Virus record (IMG/VR): IMGVR_UViG_3300013372_002862
Coordinates: 1 to 24,776 of that record
From: a virus
Reading direction: 5' to 3' (one strand)
DNA length: 24,776 nt
Of the stretch, positions 1 through 6,551 are shown piece by piece (positions within the stretch are counted from its first letter, which is position 1; each line of letters starts with the position of its first letter). The translations under genes and the position numbers were made by a program. The notes under the pieces were generated by a model. It worked only from the letters and a program-made list of their open reading frames with translations. It ran no database searches and had not been told where the DNA came from.

Positions 1-1014
1 GCGAGGAAGATTCAACTTAACTCTGCTTATGGTGCTATCGGCAATCAGTATTTCCGTTATTACAAACTAGCAAACGCTGAGGCAATCACCTTGTCTGGTC
101 AGGTTTCTATCCGTTGGATTGAAAACAAGATGAATGCCTATCTCAATAAGATTCTAAAAACAGACGGAGTAGATTATGTTATTGCTTCTGATACTGACTC
201 TATCTATCTTAATATGGGTCCTCTGGTTGAAAGTGTATACAAGGGAAGAGAGAAAACTACTCAGAGCGTTGTTTCGTTCCTTGATAAGGTCTGTCAGGTG
301 GAATTTGAGAAGTATATTGAAGGTTGCTACCAAGAACTGGCTGAGTATGTGAATGCTTATGATCAGAAGATGCAGATGAAGCGTGAGAACATTGCAGAGC
401 GTGGAATTTGGACTGCTAAGAAACGATACATTCTGAATGTCTGGGATAGTGAAGGTGTTCGTTATGAAGAACCTAAACTGAAAATGATGGGTATTGAGGC
501 AGTTAAGTCTTCTACTCCTGCACCTTGTCGTCAGATGATTAAAGATGGTTTAAAACTGATGATGAGTGGGACGGAAGAGGATGTAATTAATTTTATTGAT
601 AAATGCCGTGAAGAGTTTAAATCTTTACCACCAGAACAAATTGCTTTTCCAAGAACTGCTTCCGATGTTCGTAAGTATTATTCTTCTTCGACAATCTATG
701 CTCAAAAAACTCCAATTCATATTCGTGGAGCACTTCTTTTCAATCATTATATAAAAGAGAAAAAACTGACTAATAAGTATTCGCTTATTGCTAATGGTGA
801 GAAGATTAAGTTTGTATATTTGAAGAAACCAAATATCATTCAGGAAAATATTATCTCCTTTATTCAAGACTTTCCAAAAGAACTTGGTCTTGACAAATAC
901 ATCGACTATGAACTACAATTTGAAAAGAGTTTTGTAGAACCACTCAAATCTATCCTTGATTCTATTGGGTGGAATGTGGAAAAAACTGTAAACCTTGAAT
1001 TATTTTTTGCTTAA
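1..1014 (+). CDS. 43: DNA polymerase gp43, C-terminal part (5' end outside window)
   Basis: This is the C-terminal 337 residues of a family B replicative DNA polymerase, T4 gp43 type, which copies the phage genome with the clamp and UvsX/gp41/gp61 machinery. The reading frame is open from base 1, so the gene begins upstream. Visible landmarks are the Kx3NSxYG motif (residues from NSAYGAIGN near base 22), the catalytic DTDSIY metal-binding motif near base 190 (RB69 D621/D623), the KKRYILNVWD stretch of the palm/thumb, and the thumb sequence GIEAVKSSTP. The C-terminus ends in LELFFA, close to T4's LDFLFG. The stop overlaps the start of the next small gene (TAATG). The exonuclease domain is not in the window. 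The call is secure. Confidence 0.97.
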   Translation, partial: ARKIQLNSAYGAIGNQYFRYYKLANAEAITLSGQVSIRWIENKMNAYLNKILKTDGVDYVIASDTDSIYLNMGPLVESVYKGREKTTQSVVSFLDKVCQVEFEKYIEGCYQELAEYVNAYDQKMQMKRENIAERGIWTAKKRYILNVWDSEGVRYEEPKLKMMGIEAVKSSTPAPCRQMIKDGLKLMMSGTEEDVINFIDKCREEFKSLPPEQIAFPRTASDVRKYYSSSTIYAQKTPIHIRGALLFNHYIKEKKLTNKYSLIANGEKIKFVYLKKPNIIQENIISFIQDFPKELGLDKYIDYELQFEKSFVEPLKSILDSIGWNVEKTVNLELFFA

Positions 1015-1178
1015 TGGATTTGCCTATTAATGATAAAGAGCTTGATACTATTATTAAAGCACTTGGTTTTGGTGGAGATGCCGCTTTGTATCATAAACTG
1101 AAACTAGTCAAAGAACTTAAAGAACAAGGTTTACCTTATAAAAAAATACTTCGTGAACAGTACGGGATGGTAGTGTAA
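1014..1178 (+). CDS. Small conserved-type protein between gp43 and UvsX (54 aa)
   Basis: A 54-residue reading frame fits exactly between gp43 and uvsX. Its ATG overlaps the gp43 stop (TAATG) and its own stop overlaps the uvsX ATG (TAATG), so translational coupling is likely. The protein starts MDLPINDKELDTIIKAL and is probably all helix, with a basic centre (KLKLVKELKEQG) and no membrane segment or metal motif. I do not recognise a function. Its position in the replication operon suggests a role in replication or recombination, but that rests on context only. Confidence 0.8.
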   Translation: MDLPINDKELDTIIKALGFGGDAALYHKLKLVKELKEQGLPYKKILREQYGMVV

Positions 1179-2185
1179 TGGATTTCCTTAAAGAAATTGT
1201 AAAAGAAGTTGGTGGTGAGTATACAAAACTTGCCTCTGATATTGATGAGACTGAGACTTATGTTGATACGGGTTCGTACATCTTTAATGCACTGGTTTCA
1301 GGTAGCATATTTGGCGGTGTATCTGGTAATAAGATTACTGCTATTGCTGGAGAGTCTTCTACTGGAAAGACTTTCTTCTCTCTCGCTGTGGTTAAGAATT
1401 TTCTTGATAATAACCCCGATGGTTATTGTCTCTACTTTGATACTGAAGCTGCTATCACCAAATCTCTTGTAGAGTCTCGTGGAATTGATACTTCTCGTCT
1501 TGTGGTTGTCAATGTTGTAACAGTAGAAGAGTTTCGTGGGAAAGCACTTAAAGCAGTGGATTTATACTTAAAAAAACCAGAAGGAGAACGTAAACCTTGT
1601 ATGTTTGTGTTAGACTCTTTGGGTATGCTCTCAACCGAAAAGGAAATTACTGATGCACTGAATGATAAACAAGTTCGTGATATGACCAAATCTCAACTGG
1701 TCAAAGGTGCTTTCCGTATGCTTACTCTTAAGTTGGGGCAGGCAAACATTCCAATGATTGTCACAAATCATACTTATGATGTCATCGGCGCTTACGTTCC
1801 AACTAAAGAAATGGGTGGTGGTAGTGGTCTTAAGTATGCTGCTTCTACTATCATATATCTTGGCAAAAAGAAAGAAAAAGATGGAACAGAAGTTGTTGGA
1901 AACATTATTAAGGCAAAGACTGCTAAGTCTCGTTTGAGTAAAGAAAATCAAGAAGTTGAAGTGCGTCTATTTTATGATGAGCGTGGTCTTGATCGATATT
2001 ATGGTCTTTTAGAACTTGGTGAAACTGCTGGACTTTGGAAAAATGTTGCGGGACGGTATGAAATCAATGGTAAAAAACTTTATGCAAAAGAAATTCTAAA
2101 ACATCCAGATCAATATTTTACTGAAGAAGTAATGCAGCAACTTGATGCTGCCGCGAAACAACAATTCTCTTATGGAACGAATTGA
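1178..2185 (+). CDS. uvsX: UvsX recombinase (RecA-like)
   Basis: This is the phage RecA/UvsX strand-exchange protein, which coats ssDNA, pairs it with homologous duplex and drives recombination-dependent replication and repair. The 335-aa product has Walker A GESSTGKT at residues 58-65 and Walker B CMFVLDSLG at about 141-149. A segment near residues 185-197 (IPMIVTNHTYD) matches the RecA core, followed by the flexible loop EMGGGSGLKYAAS. Length is somewhat shorter than T4 UvsX (about 390). It lies in the T4-typical order 43-uvsX-41. The stop overlaps the start of gp41 by 14 nt. Confidence 0.96.
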   Translation: MDFLKEIVKEVGGEYTKLASDIDETETYVDTGSYIFNALVSGSIFGGVSGNKITAIAGESSTGKTFFSLAVVKNFLDNNPDGYCLYFDTEAAITKSLVESRGIDTSRLVVVNVVTVEEFRGKALKAVDLYLKKPEGERKPCMFVLDSLGMLSTEKEITDALNDKQVRDMTKSQLVKGAFRMLTLKLGQANIPMIVTNHTYDVIGAYVPTKEMGGGSGLKYAASTIIYLGKKKEKDGTEVVGNIIKAKTAKSRLSKENQEVEVRLFYDERGLDRYYGLLELGETAGLWKNVAGRYEINGKKLYAKEILKHPDQYFTEEVMQQLDAAAKQQFSYGTN

Positions 2186-3551
2186 GACAACTATTCTCAG
2201 AAACCTAATATTTAATGAAGATTACTCACGCAAAGTTATTCCTTTCATACAATCAGATTATTTTGAGAAAAAGTCCGAAAAGATTATTTTTGAAGAAATT
2301 GTTGAATTTATTGTCAAATATGGTTCAGCAATCACGATTGAAGCACTCAATATTGAGGTAGAAAATCGTACTGATCTCAATGAGACAGAAGTTAAAGAGA
2401 TACGAGAAATAAATTCTTCTCTAAATAATGCTCCTGTGGAAAGACAATGGTTACTTGATACCACTGAAAAGTGGTGTCGTGATCGTGCTATTTACTTAGC
2501 ATTGATGGAGTCAATTCATATTGCTGACGGAAATAACGAAAAGAAAAATCGTGATGCGATTCCAAGTATTCTTTCAGATGCCTTAGCGGTATCATTTGAC
2601 AATAATGTCGGACATGATTATCTTCAAAACTACGAGGAGCGATATGAGTTTTATCACCGCAAGGAAGATAAGATCGAGTTTGATCTGGAATATTTCAACA
2701 AAATCACAAAGGGTGGTCTCCCTAGTAAGACTCTCAATATTGCTCTCGCTGGAACCGGTGTTGGAAAATCACTATTCATGTGTCATGTGGCTAGTTCCGT
2801 CTTACTGCAAGGCAGGTCCGTTCTCTATATCACTCTTGAAATGGCAGAAGAGCGAATTGCAGAAAGGATTGATGCAAACCTTCTTAATGTACCGATTCAG
2901 CAATTGGTTGATTTACCACGTCAAATGTTTGAAAACAAAGTAAATAGTATTGCGAAGAAGACACAAGGATCTTTGGTAATCAAAGAATATCCAACTGCTT
3001 CTGCTCATGCTGGACATTTTAAGGCACTTCTCAATGAACTTGCTCTCAAAAAGTCATTTAGACCTGATATTATTTTCATTGATTACCTTAATATATGTGC
3101 TTCCAGTAGGTATAAGTCAAACCTTTCTGTCAATTCATATTCATATATCAAAGCGATTGCTGAAGAACTTAGGGGACTCGCCGTTGAGTTTAACGTCCCG
3201 ATTGTCTCCGCTACTCAGACCACTCGTTCAGGTTTTGGTTCTTCTGATGTTGAACTTACTGATACTTCTGAGTCCTTTGGTCTTCCTGCTACTGCTGATC
3301 TTATGTTTGCCCTTATTAGTACTGAAGAGTTGGAGCAGTTGGGACAGATCATGGTGAAACAACTCAAAAATAGATACAATGATCCCACTATTTACAAGCG
3401 TTTTATTGTGGGTATTGATCGTGCTAAAATGAGATTGTATGATTGTGAGCAGTCAGCACAAAAAGATATACTTGACTCTGGAAACGAAGACGAGTATAAT
3501 GATAACGAAGACAAGAAACCCAAAAAGTCGTTTGAAGGATTTAAATTTTAA
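2172..3551 (+). CDS. 41: Replicative DNA helicase gp41 (DnaB-like)
   Basis: This is the hexameric 5'-3' helicase of the T4-type primosome, which unwinds the fork and works with primase gp61. The 459-aa product begins MERIETTILRNLIF, matching the T4 gp41 start better than an in-frame ATG 30 nt upstream. Walker A GTGVGKS is at residues 194-200, the DnaB-type H1a/H2 segment LYITLEMAEERIAER at 218-232, Walker B IIFIDY at about 300-305, and a later conserved SATQTTRSGFG stretch. The N-terminal helical domain is DnaB-N-like. The C-terminus is acidic (EDEYNDNED), a common feature of phage replication proteins. It overlaps uvsX by 14 nt and shares TAATG with mazG. Confidence 0.96.
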   Translation: MERIETTILRNLIFNEDYSRKVIPFIQSDYFEKKSEKIIFEEIVEFIVKYGSAITIEALNIEVENRTDLNETEVKEIREINSSLNNAPVERQWLLDTTEKWCRDRAIYLALMESIHIADGNNEKKNRDAIPSILSDALAVSFDNNVGHDYLQNYEERYEFYHRKEDKIEFDLEYFNKITKGGLPSKTLNIALAGTGVGKSLFMCHVASSVLLQGRSVLYITLEMAEERIAERIDANLLNVPIQQLVDLPRQMFENKVNSIAKKTQGSLVIKEYPTASAHAGHFKALLNELALKKSFRPDIIFIDYLNICASSRYKSNLSVNSYSYIKAIAEELRGLAVEFNVPIVSATQTTRSGFGSSDVELTDTSESFGLPATADLMFALISTEELEQLGQIMVKQLKNRYNDPTIYKRFIVGIDRAKMRLYDCEQSAQKDILDSGNEDEYNDNEDKKPKKSFEGFKF

Positions 3552-3967
3552 TGGAAACTGCTAAACACGTTAATTTTAACAAGTATGCTGAGTTTGTCGA
3601 TGCCGTAACTTCTGATGCATCGAAAGACTTTCTTGCTCTCTCCGATCGTCTGGTTCAACTAGATGAAAAGGGCGCTAATATTGAGCGCCTCCTGACCGCT
3701 GGTGTTGGCATCAATGCTGAGGGTGGTGAGTTTCTTGAAATTATCAAGAAAATGATTTTTCAAGGGAAACCATATAACGAGGATAATCGTGAGCATCTGA
3801 TTATCGAACTGGGTGATATTATGTGGTATGTTGCTCAAGCATGTATTGCACTTGATGTAACTCTTGATGATGTTGTTGCACGAAATGTTCAAAAACTTCT
3901 GAAGCGTTATCCTGAGGGTGCTTTTGATGTTTATTTTTCCGAAAATCGTGCTGCTGACGATCGATGA
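3551..3967 (+). CDS. mazG: MazG-family nucleotide pyrophosphohydrolase
   Basis: A 138-aa all-alpha NTP pyrophosphohydrolase of the MazG superfamily. The metal-binding signature is visible as E57-x2-E60 (in AEGGEFLEI) and E86-x2-D89 (in ELGDIMWY), followed by the helix with N112 and K115 (RNVQKLLKRYP). Such enzymes hydrolyse NTPs/dNTPs or regulatory nucleotides. In cyanophages mazG is often treated as an auxiliary metabolic gene, with deoxynucleotide or ppGpp control proposed; the substrate cannot be told from sequence. The start overlaps the gp41 stop and the end overlaps the next small gene by ATGA. It probably belongs to the same early/middle operon as gp41. Confidence 0.92.
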   Translation: METAKHVNFNKYAEFVDAVTSDASKDFLALSDRLVQLDEKGANIERLLTAGVGINAEGGEFLEIIKKMIFQGKPYNEDNREHLIIELGDIMWYVAQACIALDVTLDDVVARNVQKLLKRYPEGAFDVYFSENRAADDR

Positions 3968-4137
3968 AGAAAGTCACTCTTAAAATGGATTTTGGAACTG
4001 CTAATGCTGTGAGAGAAGCAGTTTATCAATCGCAAAATGGATATAGTAAAGAATATCCTCCAATCAGGATTGTAAATCTTAGAGAAGTTTTACAAACCCT
4101 TGATGATCAAATTGAAGACCTTAACATTATTGAATAA
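3964..4137 (+). CDS. Small hypothetical protein after MazG (57 aa)
   Basis: A 57-residue frame starts in an ATGA overlap with the mazG stop and ends at a TAA inside an AATAAATA motif. The product begins MKKVTLKMDFGTANAVREAV and has an acidic helical C-terminus (QTLDDQIEDLNIIE). It has no membrane segment and no motif I recognise. The overlap and coding bias support a real gene that is translationally coupled to mazG. It closes the left replication operon before the tRNA genes. Confidence 0.78.
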   Translation: MKKVTLKMDFGTANAVREAVYQSQNGYSKEYPPIRIVNLREVLQTLDDQIEDLNIIE

Positions 4138-4140
4138 ATA
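4133..4140 (+). promoter_or_regulatory. Late-promoter-like AATAAATA upstream of tRNA genes
   Basis: The octamer AATAAATA matches the T4-type late promoter (NATAAATA) and lies 20 nt before tRNA-Ala. It overlaps the stop codon of the preceding small gene. AT-rich sequence makes chance matches fairly likely. Confidence 0.4.
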
Positions 4141-4160
4141 CTTGACCCTTCGGGGTTCTT

Positions 4161-4234
4161 GGGGAATTAGCTCAGTCTGGTAGAGCGCCTGCTTTGCAAG
4201 CAGGATGTCAGCGGTTCGAGTCCGCTATTCTCCA
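4161..4234 (+). tRNA. tRNA-Ala (anticodon TGC)
   Basis: A full cloverleaf can be folded. The acceptor stem GGGGAAT pairs with ATTCTCC, with a G3-U70 pair that is the identity element of alanine tRNAs. The D arm is GCTC/GAGC, the anticodon stem CCTGC/GCAGG with loop TTTGCAA (anticodon TGC), and the T arm AGCGG-TTCGAGT-CCGCT. The discriminator is A and CCA is not encoded. It would help decode GCN alanine codons in late phage genes. Confidence 0.96.
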
Positions 4235-4256
4235 TTCGCTATTCGCAAATAGCGAA
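4235..4256 (+). other. Perfect 9-bp hairpin between the two tRNAs
   Basis: TTCGCTATT (4235-4243) pairs perfectly with AATAGCGAA (4248-4256) around the loop CGCA. It starts immediately after the tRNA-Ala discriminator base and ends 4 nt before tRNA-Leu. There is no T-tract, so a processing element is more likely than a terminator. Confidence 0.75.
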
Positions 4257-4260
4257 AACT

Positions 4261-4342
4261 GCTCAAGTGGCGGAATTGGTAGACGCGCTGGGTTTAGGTT
4301 CCAGTAGATTTATCTGTGGAGGTTCAAGTCCTCTCTTGAGCA
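4261..4342 (+). tRNA. tRNA-Leu (anticodon TAG)
   Basis: This is a class II tRNA with a long variable arm. The acceptor stem GCTCAAG pairs with CTTGAGC, followed by discriminator A. The anticodon stem CTGGG/TCCAG carries loop TTTAGGT (anticodon TAG, leucine). A variable arm precedes the T arm GGAGG-TTCAAGT-CCTCT. CCA is not encoded. Together with tRNA-Ala it forms a two-tRNA cluster, probably cotranscribed. Confidence 0.95.
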
Positions 4343-4349
4343 CTAAATA
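4343..4349 (+). promoter_or_regulatory. Late-promoter-like CTAAATA upstream of the 4363 gene
   Basis: CTAAATA, a variant of the late-promoter core, starts one base after the end of tRNA-Leu and ends 13 nt before the next ATG. If used, it would give a leader of only a few bases. The evidence is motif and position only. Confidence 0.4.
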
Positions 4350-4362
4350 TCAATAAAAACTA

Positions 4363-5058
4363 ATGGCAGGGGAACAGGGGTTTCTTTACGAGGGTAGAGT
4401 TCACAATAGATTGAAAGCAAAAGGATTGGTTCCTAAAAACTTTCAACCTGCTGGATCAGATCCAAATGCCCCTGATGCAATGTTTATTTACAATGGGGTT
4501 CAGTATAAACTTGAGGTTAAACTTGATCTTAAGGCTGATTATGGGCAAGGTAGTTTTGAGTATGATACTGATAATGGAATTTGGAAACTGGGTGGTGCAA
4601 ATACACCTGCAGCAGAAGAACTTCGTACTCTTATGAGATCTGTTGGTATTGAAGCATTTGCAAATAGGGAATGGGGACCAAAAGGACCTCCAAATAAAGG
4701 AACTGTCGATCCCAAACAGTTTACACAAGAAATGGTTTCCTCAGATTATCTTAGATTTACTGATAGATTTCTCTCTTTACAGTCACGTGCTTTGCATAGT
4801 TATTATGCAGCAAAGCAAACATACTATATTCAAATTGGTGGATATGGTATGTACTATATGGCAACAAATCCAGCCAAACTTCCAATACCTCAATTTAATC
4901 CTGGTTTAAGAATTCGTATTAGATTAAAAAGGGGTGGAAGTTCTCCAATTTATAACTATCGATTTACAACCGCTCTCCAAATTACCTCAAAACCACCAAA
5001 ATCAAAGTACAATATTGATAATGGTGTTGACTTTCTTCTTGCAACTTATAATCGATGA
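4363..5058 (+). CDS. Hypothetical protein with PD-(D/E)XK nuclease-like N-terminus
   Basis: A 231-aa protein with no family name I can assign securely. Its first 65 residues show the layout of a PD-(D/E)XK nuclease core: E10 in an opening helix (LYEGRVHNRLK), P37-D38 (APDAMFIY), then E51-V52-K53 at the end of a strand (YKLEVK) and Q62 after it. Known members cut DNA, for example Holliday-junction or restriction nucleases. Whether this one does is inference. The C-terminal half is rich in Tyr and basic residues (LRIRIRLKRGG). It follows the tRNAs, has no clear Shine-Dalgarno sequence, and overlaps the next gene by ATGA. A structural role is an alternative. Confidence 0.75.
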   Translation: MAGEQGFLYEGRVHNRLKAKGLVPKNFQPAGSDPNAPDAMFIYNGVQYKLEVKLDLKADYGQGSFEYDTDNGIWKLGGANTPAAEELRTLMRSVGIEAFANREWGPKGPPNKGTVDPKQFTQEMVSSDYLRFTDRFLSLQSRALHSYYAAKQTYYIQIGGYGMYYMATNPAKLPIPQFNPGLRIRIRLKRGGSSPIYNYRFTTALQITSKPPKSKYNIDNGVDFLLATYNR

Positions 5059-5270
5059 TTGATTATATTAAACCTTTAATAGAAAAATTTAAAGGTAAAA
5101 AATTTAATGATTTTTTTGAATATGTTTATTTAACATTTCAAAAGGAGATTGACTTAAAAAAGAAAAAACAGGACAAGGATAAATATATAAAGATTAGACA
5201 AAGTATTTTAAAATACATTATTGCAAACGAACGAGCAATATCAGTTGAACTTAATAAAAACAGTAAGTAA
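5055..5270 (+). CDS. Small lysine-rich hypothetical protein (71 aa)
   Basis: A 71-residue, strongly basic, probably all-helical protein (MIDYIKPLIEKFKGKKFNDF at the start, then a KKKKQDKDK run). It overlaps the gene before it (ATGA) and the one after it (TAATG), so it is very likely translated in a coupled unit with them. It has no membrane segment and no motif I recognise. High lysine content could mean nucleic-acid contact, but A-rich codon use also favours lysine. Confidence 0.78.
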   Translation: MIDYIKPLIEKFKGKKFNDFFEYVYLTFQKEIDLKKKKQDKDKYIKIRQSILKYIIANERAISVELNKNSK

Positions 5271-6538
5271 TGAAAAGTTTTTTCCAATTTTTAACCGAAA
5301 CAACTGCAACCCAACAAGCTGCAAGACTTGGGTTGCAGGGGGATGGTCATGGTGGTTGGTATAAGGATGGTGAGTTTGTTGCAAAGACTGAGAAAGGCAG
5401 ATTAAAATTTTATAATAAGCGTCAAGTAGTTGGTAAAGATTCTGCTCAGACAGAAACTGAAAAGAATATCTCAGATCCAAATTTTGTAGATCCTGCATTA
5501 CAACAACAGCAGGCACCTGTTCCTCAACCAGTTGCTCAGGAAACACCTCCTGCTAATTTTCTTCCCGTTGAAAAGACAAAGGGAACATTGACGATTGCAT
5601 TTGGTCGTTTCAATCCTCCACATCTGGGACATCTCCAATTAATGGATACCGCTGCAGCGTCCGCAGAGCAAGAAGGTAGTGATTATATGATTGTTCCCTC
5701 TCGCAGTCAAGATAAAAAAAAGAATCCACTTGATGCCGATACAAAAGTATCACTTATGAGATCTATGTTTCCACAACATAGTGAAAGGATTATGAATGAT
5801 GCAAGCACAAAAACTATTTTTGATGTTCTTAAAAGGGCACATAATGATGGATATGCAAATGTGAGAATTGTTGGTGGTGCCGATAGAGTAAAAGAGTTTG
5901 ATAAACTCGCCAACAACTATAATGGTAATCTTTATGCTTTTGATAATATTGAGGTAGTTTCTGCAGGTGATCGTGATCCTGATTCGGATGGTGTCGAAGG
6001 TCTTTCTGCTTCTAGGATGAGACTTGCTGCTGCTGAGGGAGATTTTAAAACTTTCCGTTTGGGAATGCCGCCAGAGATGAAACCAAAAGATGCAAGAGCA
6101 GTTTTTGATACAGTTCGTCAGGCAATGGGTATTCAAGATCAAGTTGTAGAAGTTTGGGAAATTGCTCCTAAGTTTGATCAAAGAACTCTTCGTGAAAATT
6201 ATTTGAGTGAGGCAATCTTTAAAATTGGTCAGTTGGTGGAAAACCTTAATACTGGTTTAATTGGAAGAATTATCCGTAGAGGAACTAACTATTTGATTTG
6301 TGTTACAGAAGATCGCATCATGTTCAAGTCTTGGATCAAAGATGTGATGGAATATACAGAGGTTAAAATGGATAGAATGTATAGAACTCCAGGAAAACCA
6401 AATACACTTGTTGGTACAAAAGGGTATTTGAGGTATGCCGCAAAGCAATCTTCTGGTTCTGGATTGGGAAAAGAAAATATTCAATCTGGTGGTAAGACAT
6501 TTTTTGATTTCATAAATAAGTATAGAAAAAGTAAGTAA
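5270..6538 (+). CDS. Nucleotidyltransferase-fold (cytidylyltransferase-like) protein, possibly virion-packaged
   Basis: A 422-aa multidomain protein. Residues about 105-285 are a HIGH-type nucleotidyltransferase (cytidylyltransferase/NMN adenylyltransferase superfamily): FGRFNPPHLGH at 111-121 with the HxGH motif (H118, H121), GGADR at 202-206, and GLSASRMR at 244-251 in the place of the ISSTxxR motif. Such enzymes join a nucleotide to a phosphorylated substrate; the substrate here is unknown. Residues 1-10 (MKSFFQFLTE) resemble T4 internal-protein targeting peptides that end in (L/I)xE for cleavage by the gp21 protease. A Gln/Pro-rich linker (78-100) separates this from the enzyme. The C-terminal 140 residues carry a small beta module (GLIGRIIRRGTNYLI). 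It is coupled to the gene upstream by TAATG. Confidence 0.88.
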   Translation: MKSFFQFLTETTATQQAARLGLQGDGHGGWYKDGEFVAKTEKGRLKFYNKRQVVGKDSAQTETEKNISDPNFVDPALQQQQAPVPQPVAQETPPANFLPVEKTKGTLTIAFGRFNPPHLGHLQLMDTAAASAEQEGSDYMIVPSRSQDKKKNPLDADTKVSLMRSMFPQHSERIMNDASTKTIFDVLKRAHNDGYANVRIVGGADRVKEFDKLANNYNGNLYAFDNIEVVSAGDRDPDSDGVEGLSASRMRLAAAEGDFKTFRLGMPPEMKPKDARAVFDTVRQAMGIQDQVVEVWEIAPKFDQRTLRENYLSEAIFKIGQLVENLNTGLIGRIIRRGTNYLICVTEDRIMFKSWIKDVMEYTEVKMDRMYRTPGKPNTLVGTKGYLRYAAKQSSGSGLGKENIQSGGKTFFDFINKYRKSK

Positions 6539-6551
6539 TCAATCTTCTCCA

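Noticed and set aside
2142-2172. Upstream ATG for gp41
   Set aside because: It adds ten residues not matching gp41; the ATG at 2172 begins where T4 gp41 similarity begins.
2597-2625. TTGACA-N17-TATCTT inside gp41
   Set aside because: Poor -10 element and deep within a coding region with no gene start after it.
4144-4157. Short hairpin with TTCG tetraloop before tRNA-Ala as a terminator
   Set aside because: Only a 5-bp stem, including one G-U pair, and no T-tract; it may be a leader structure.
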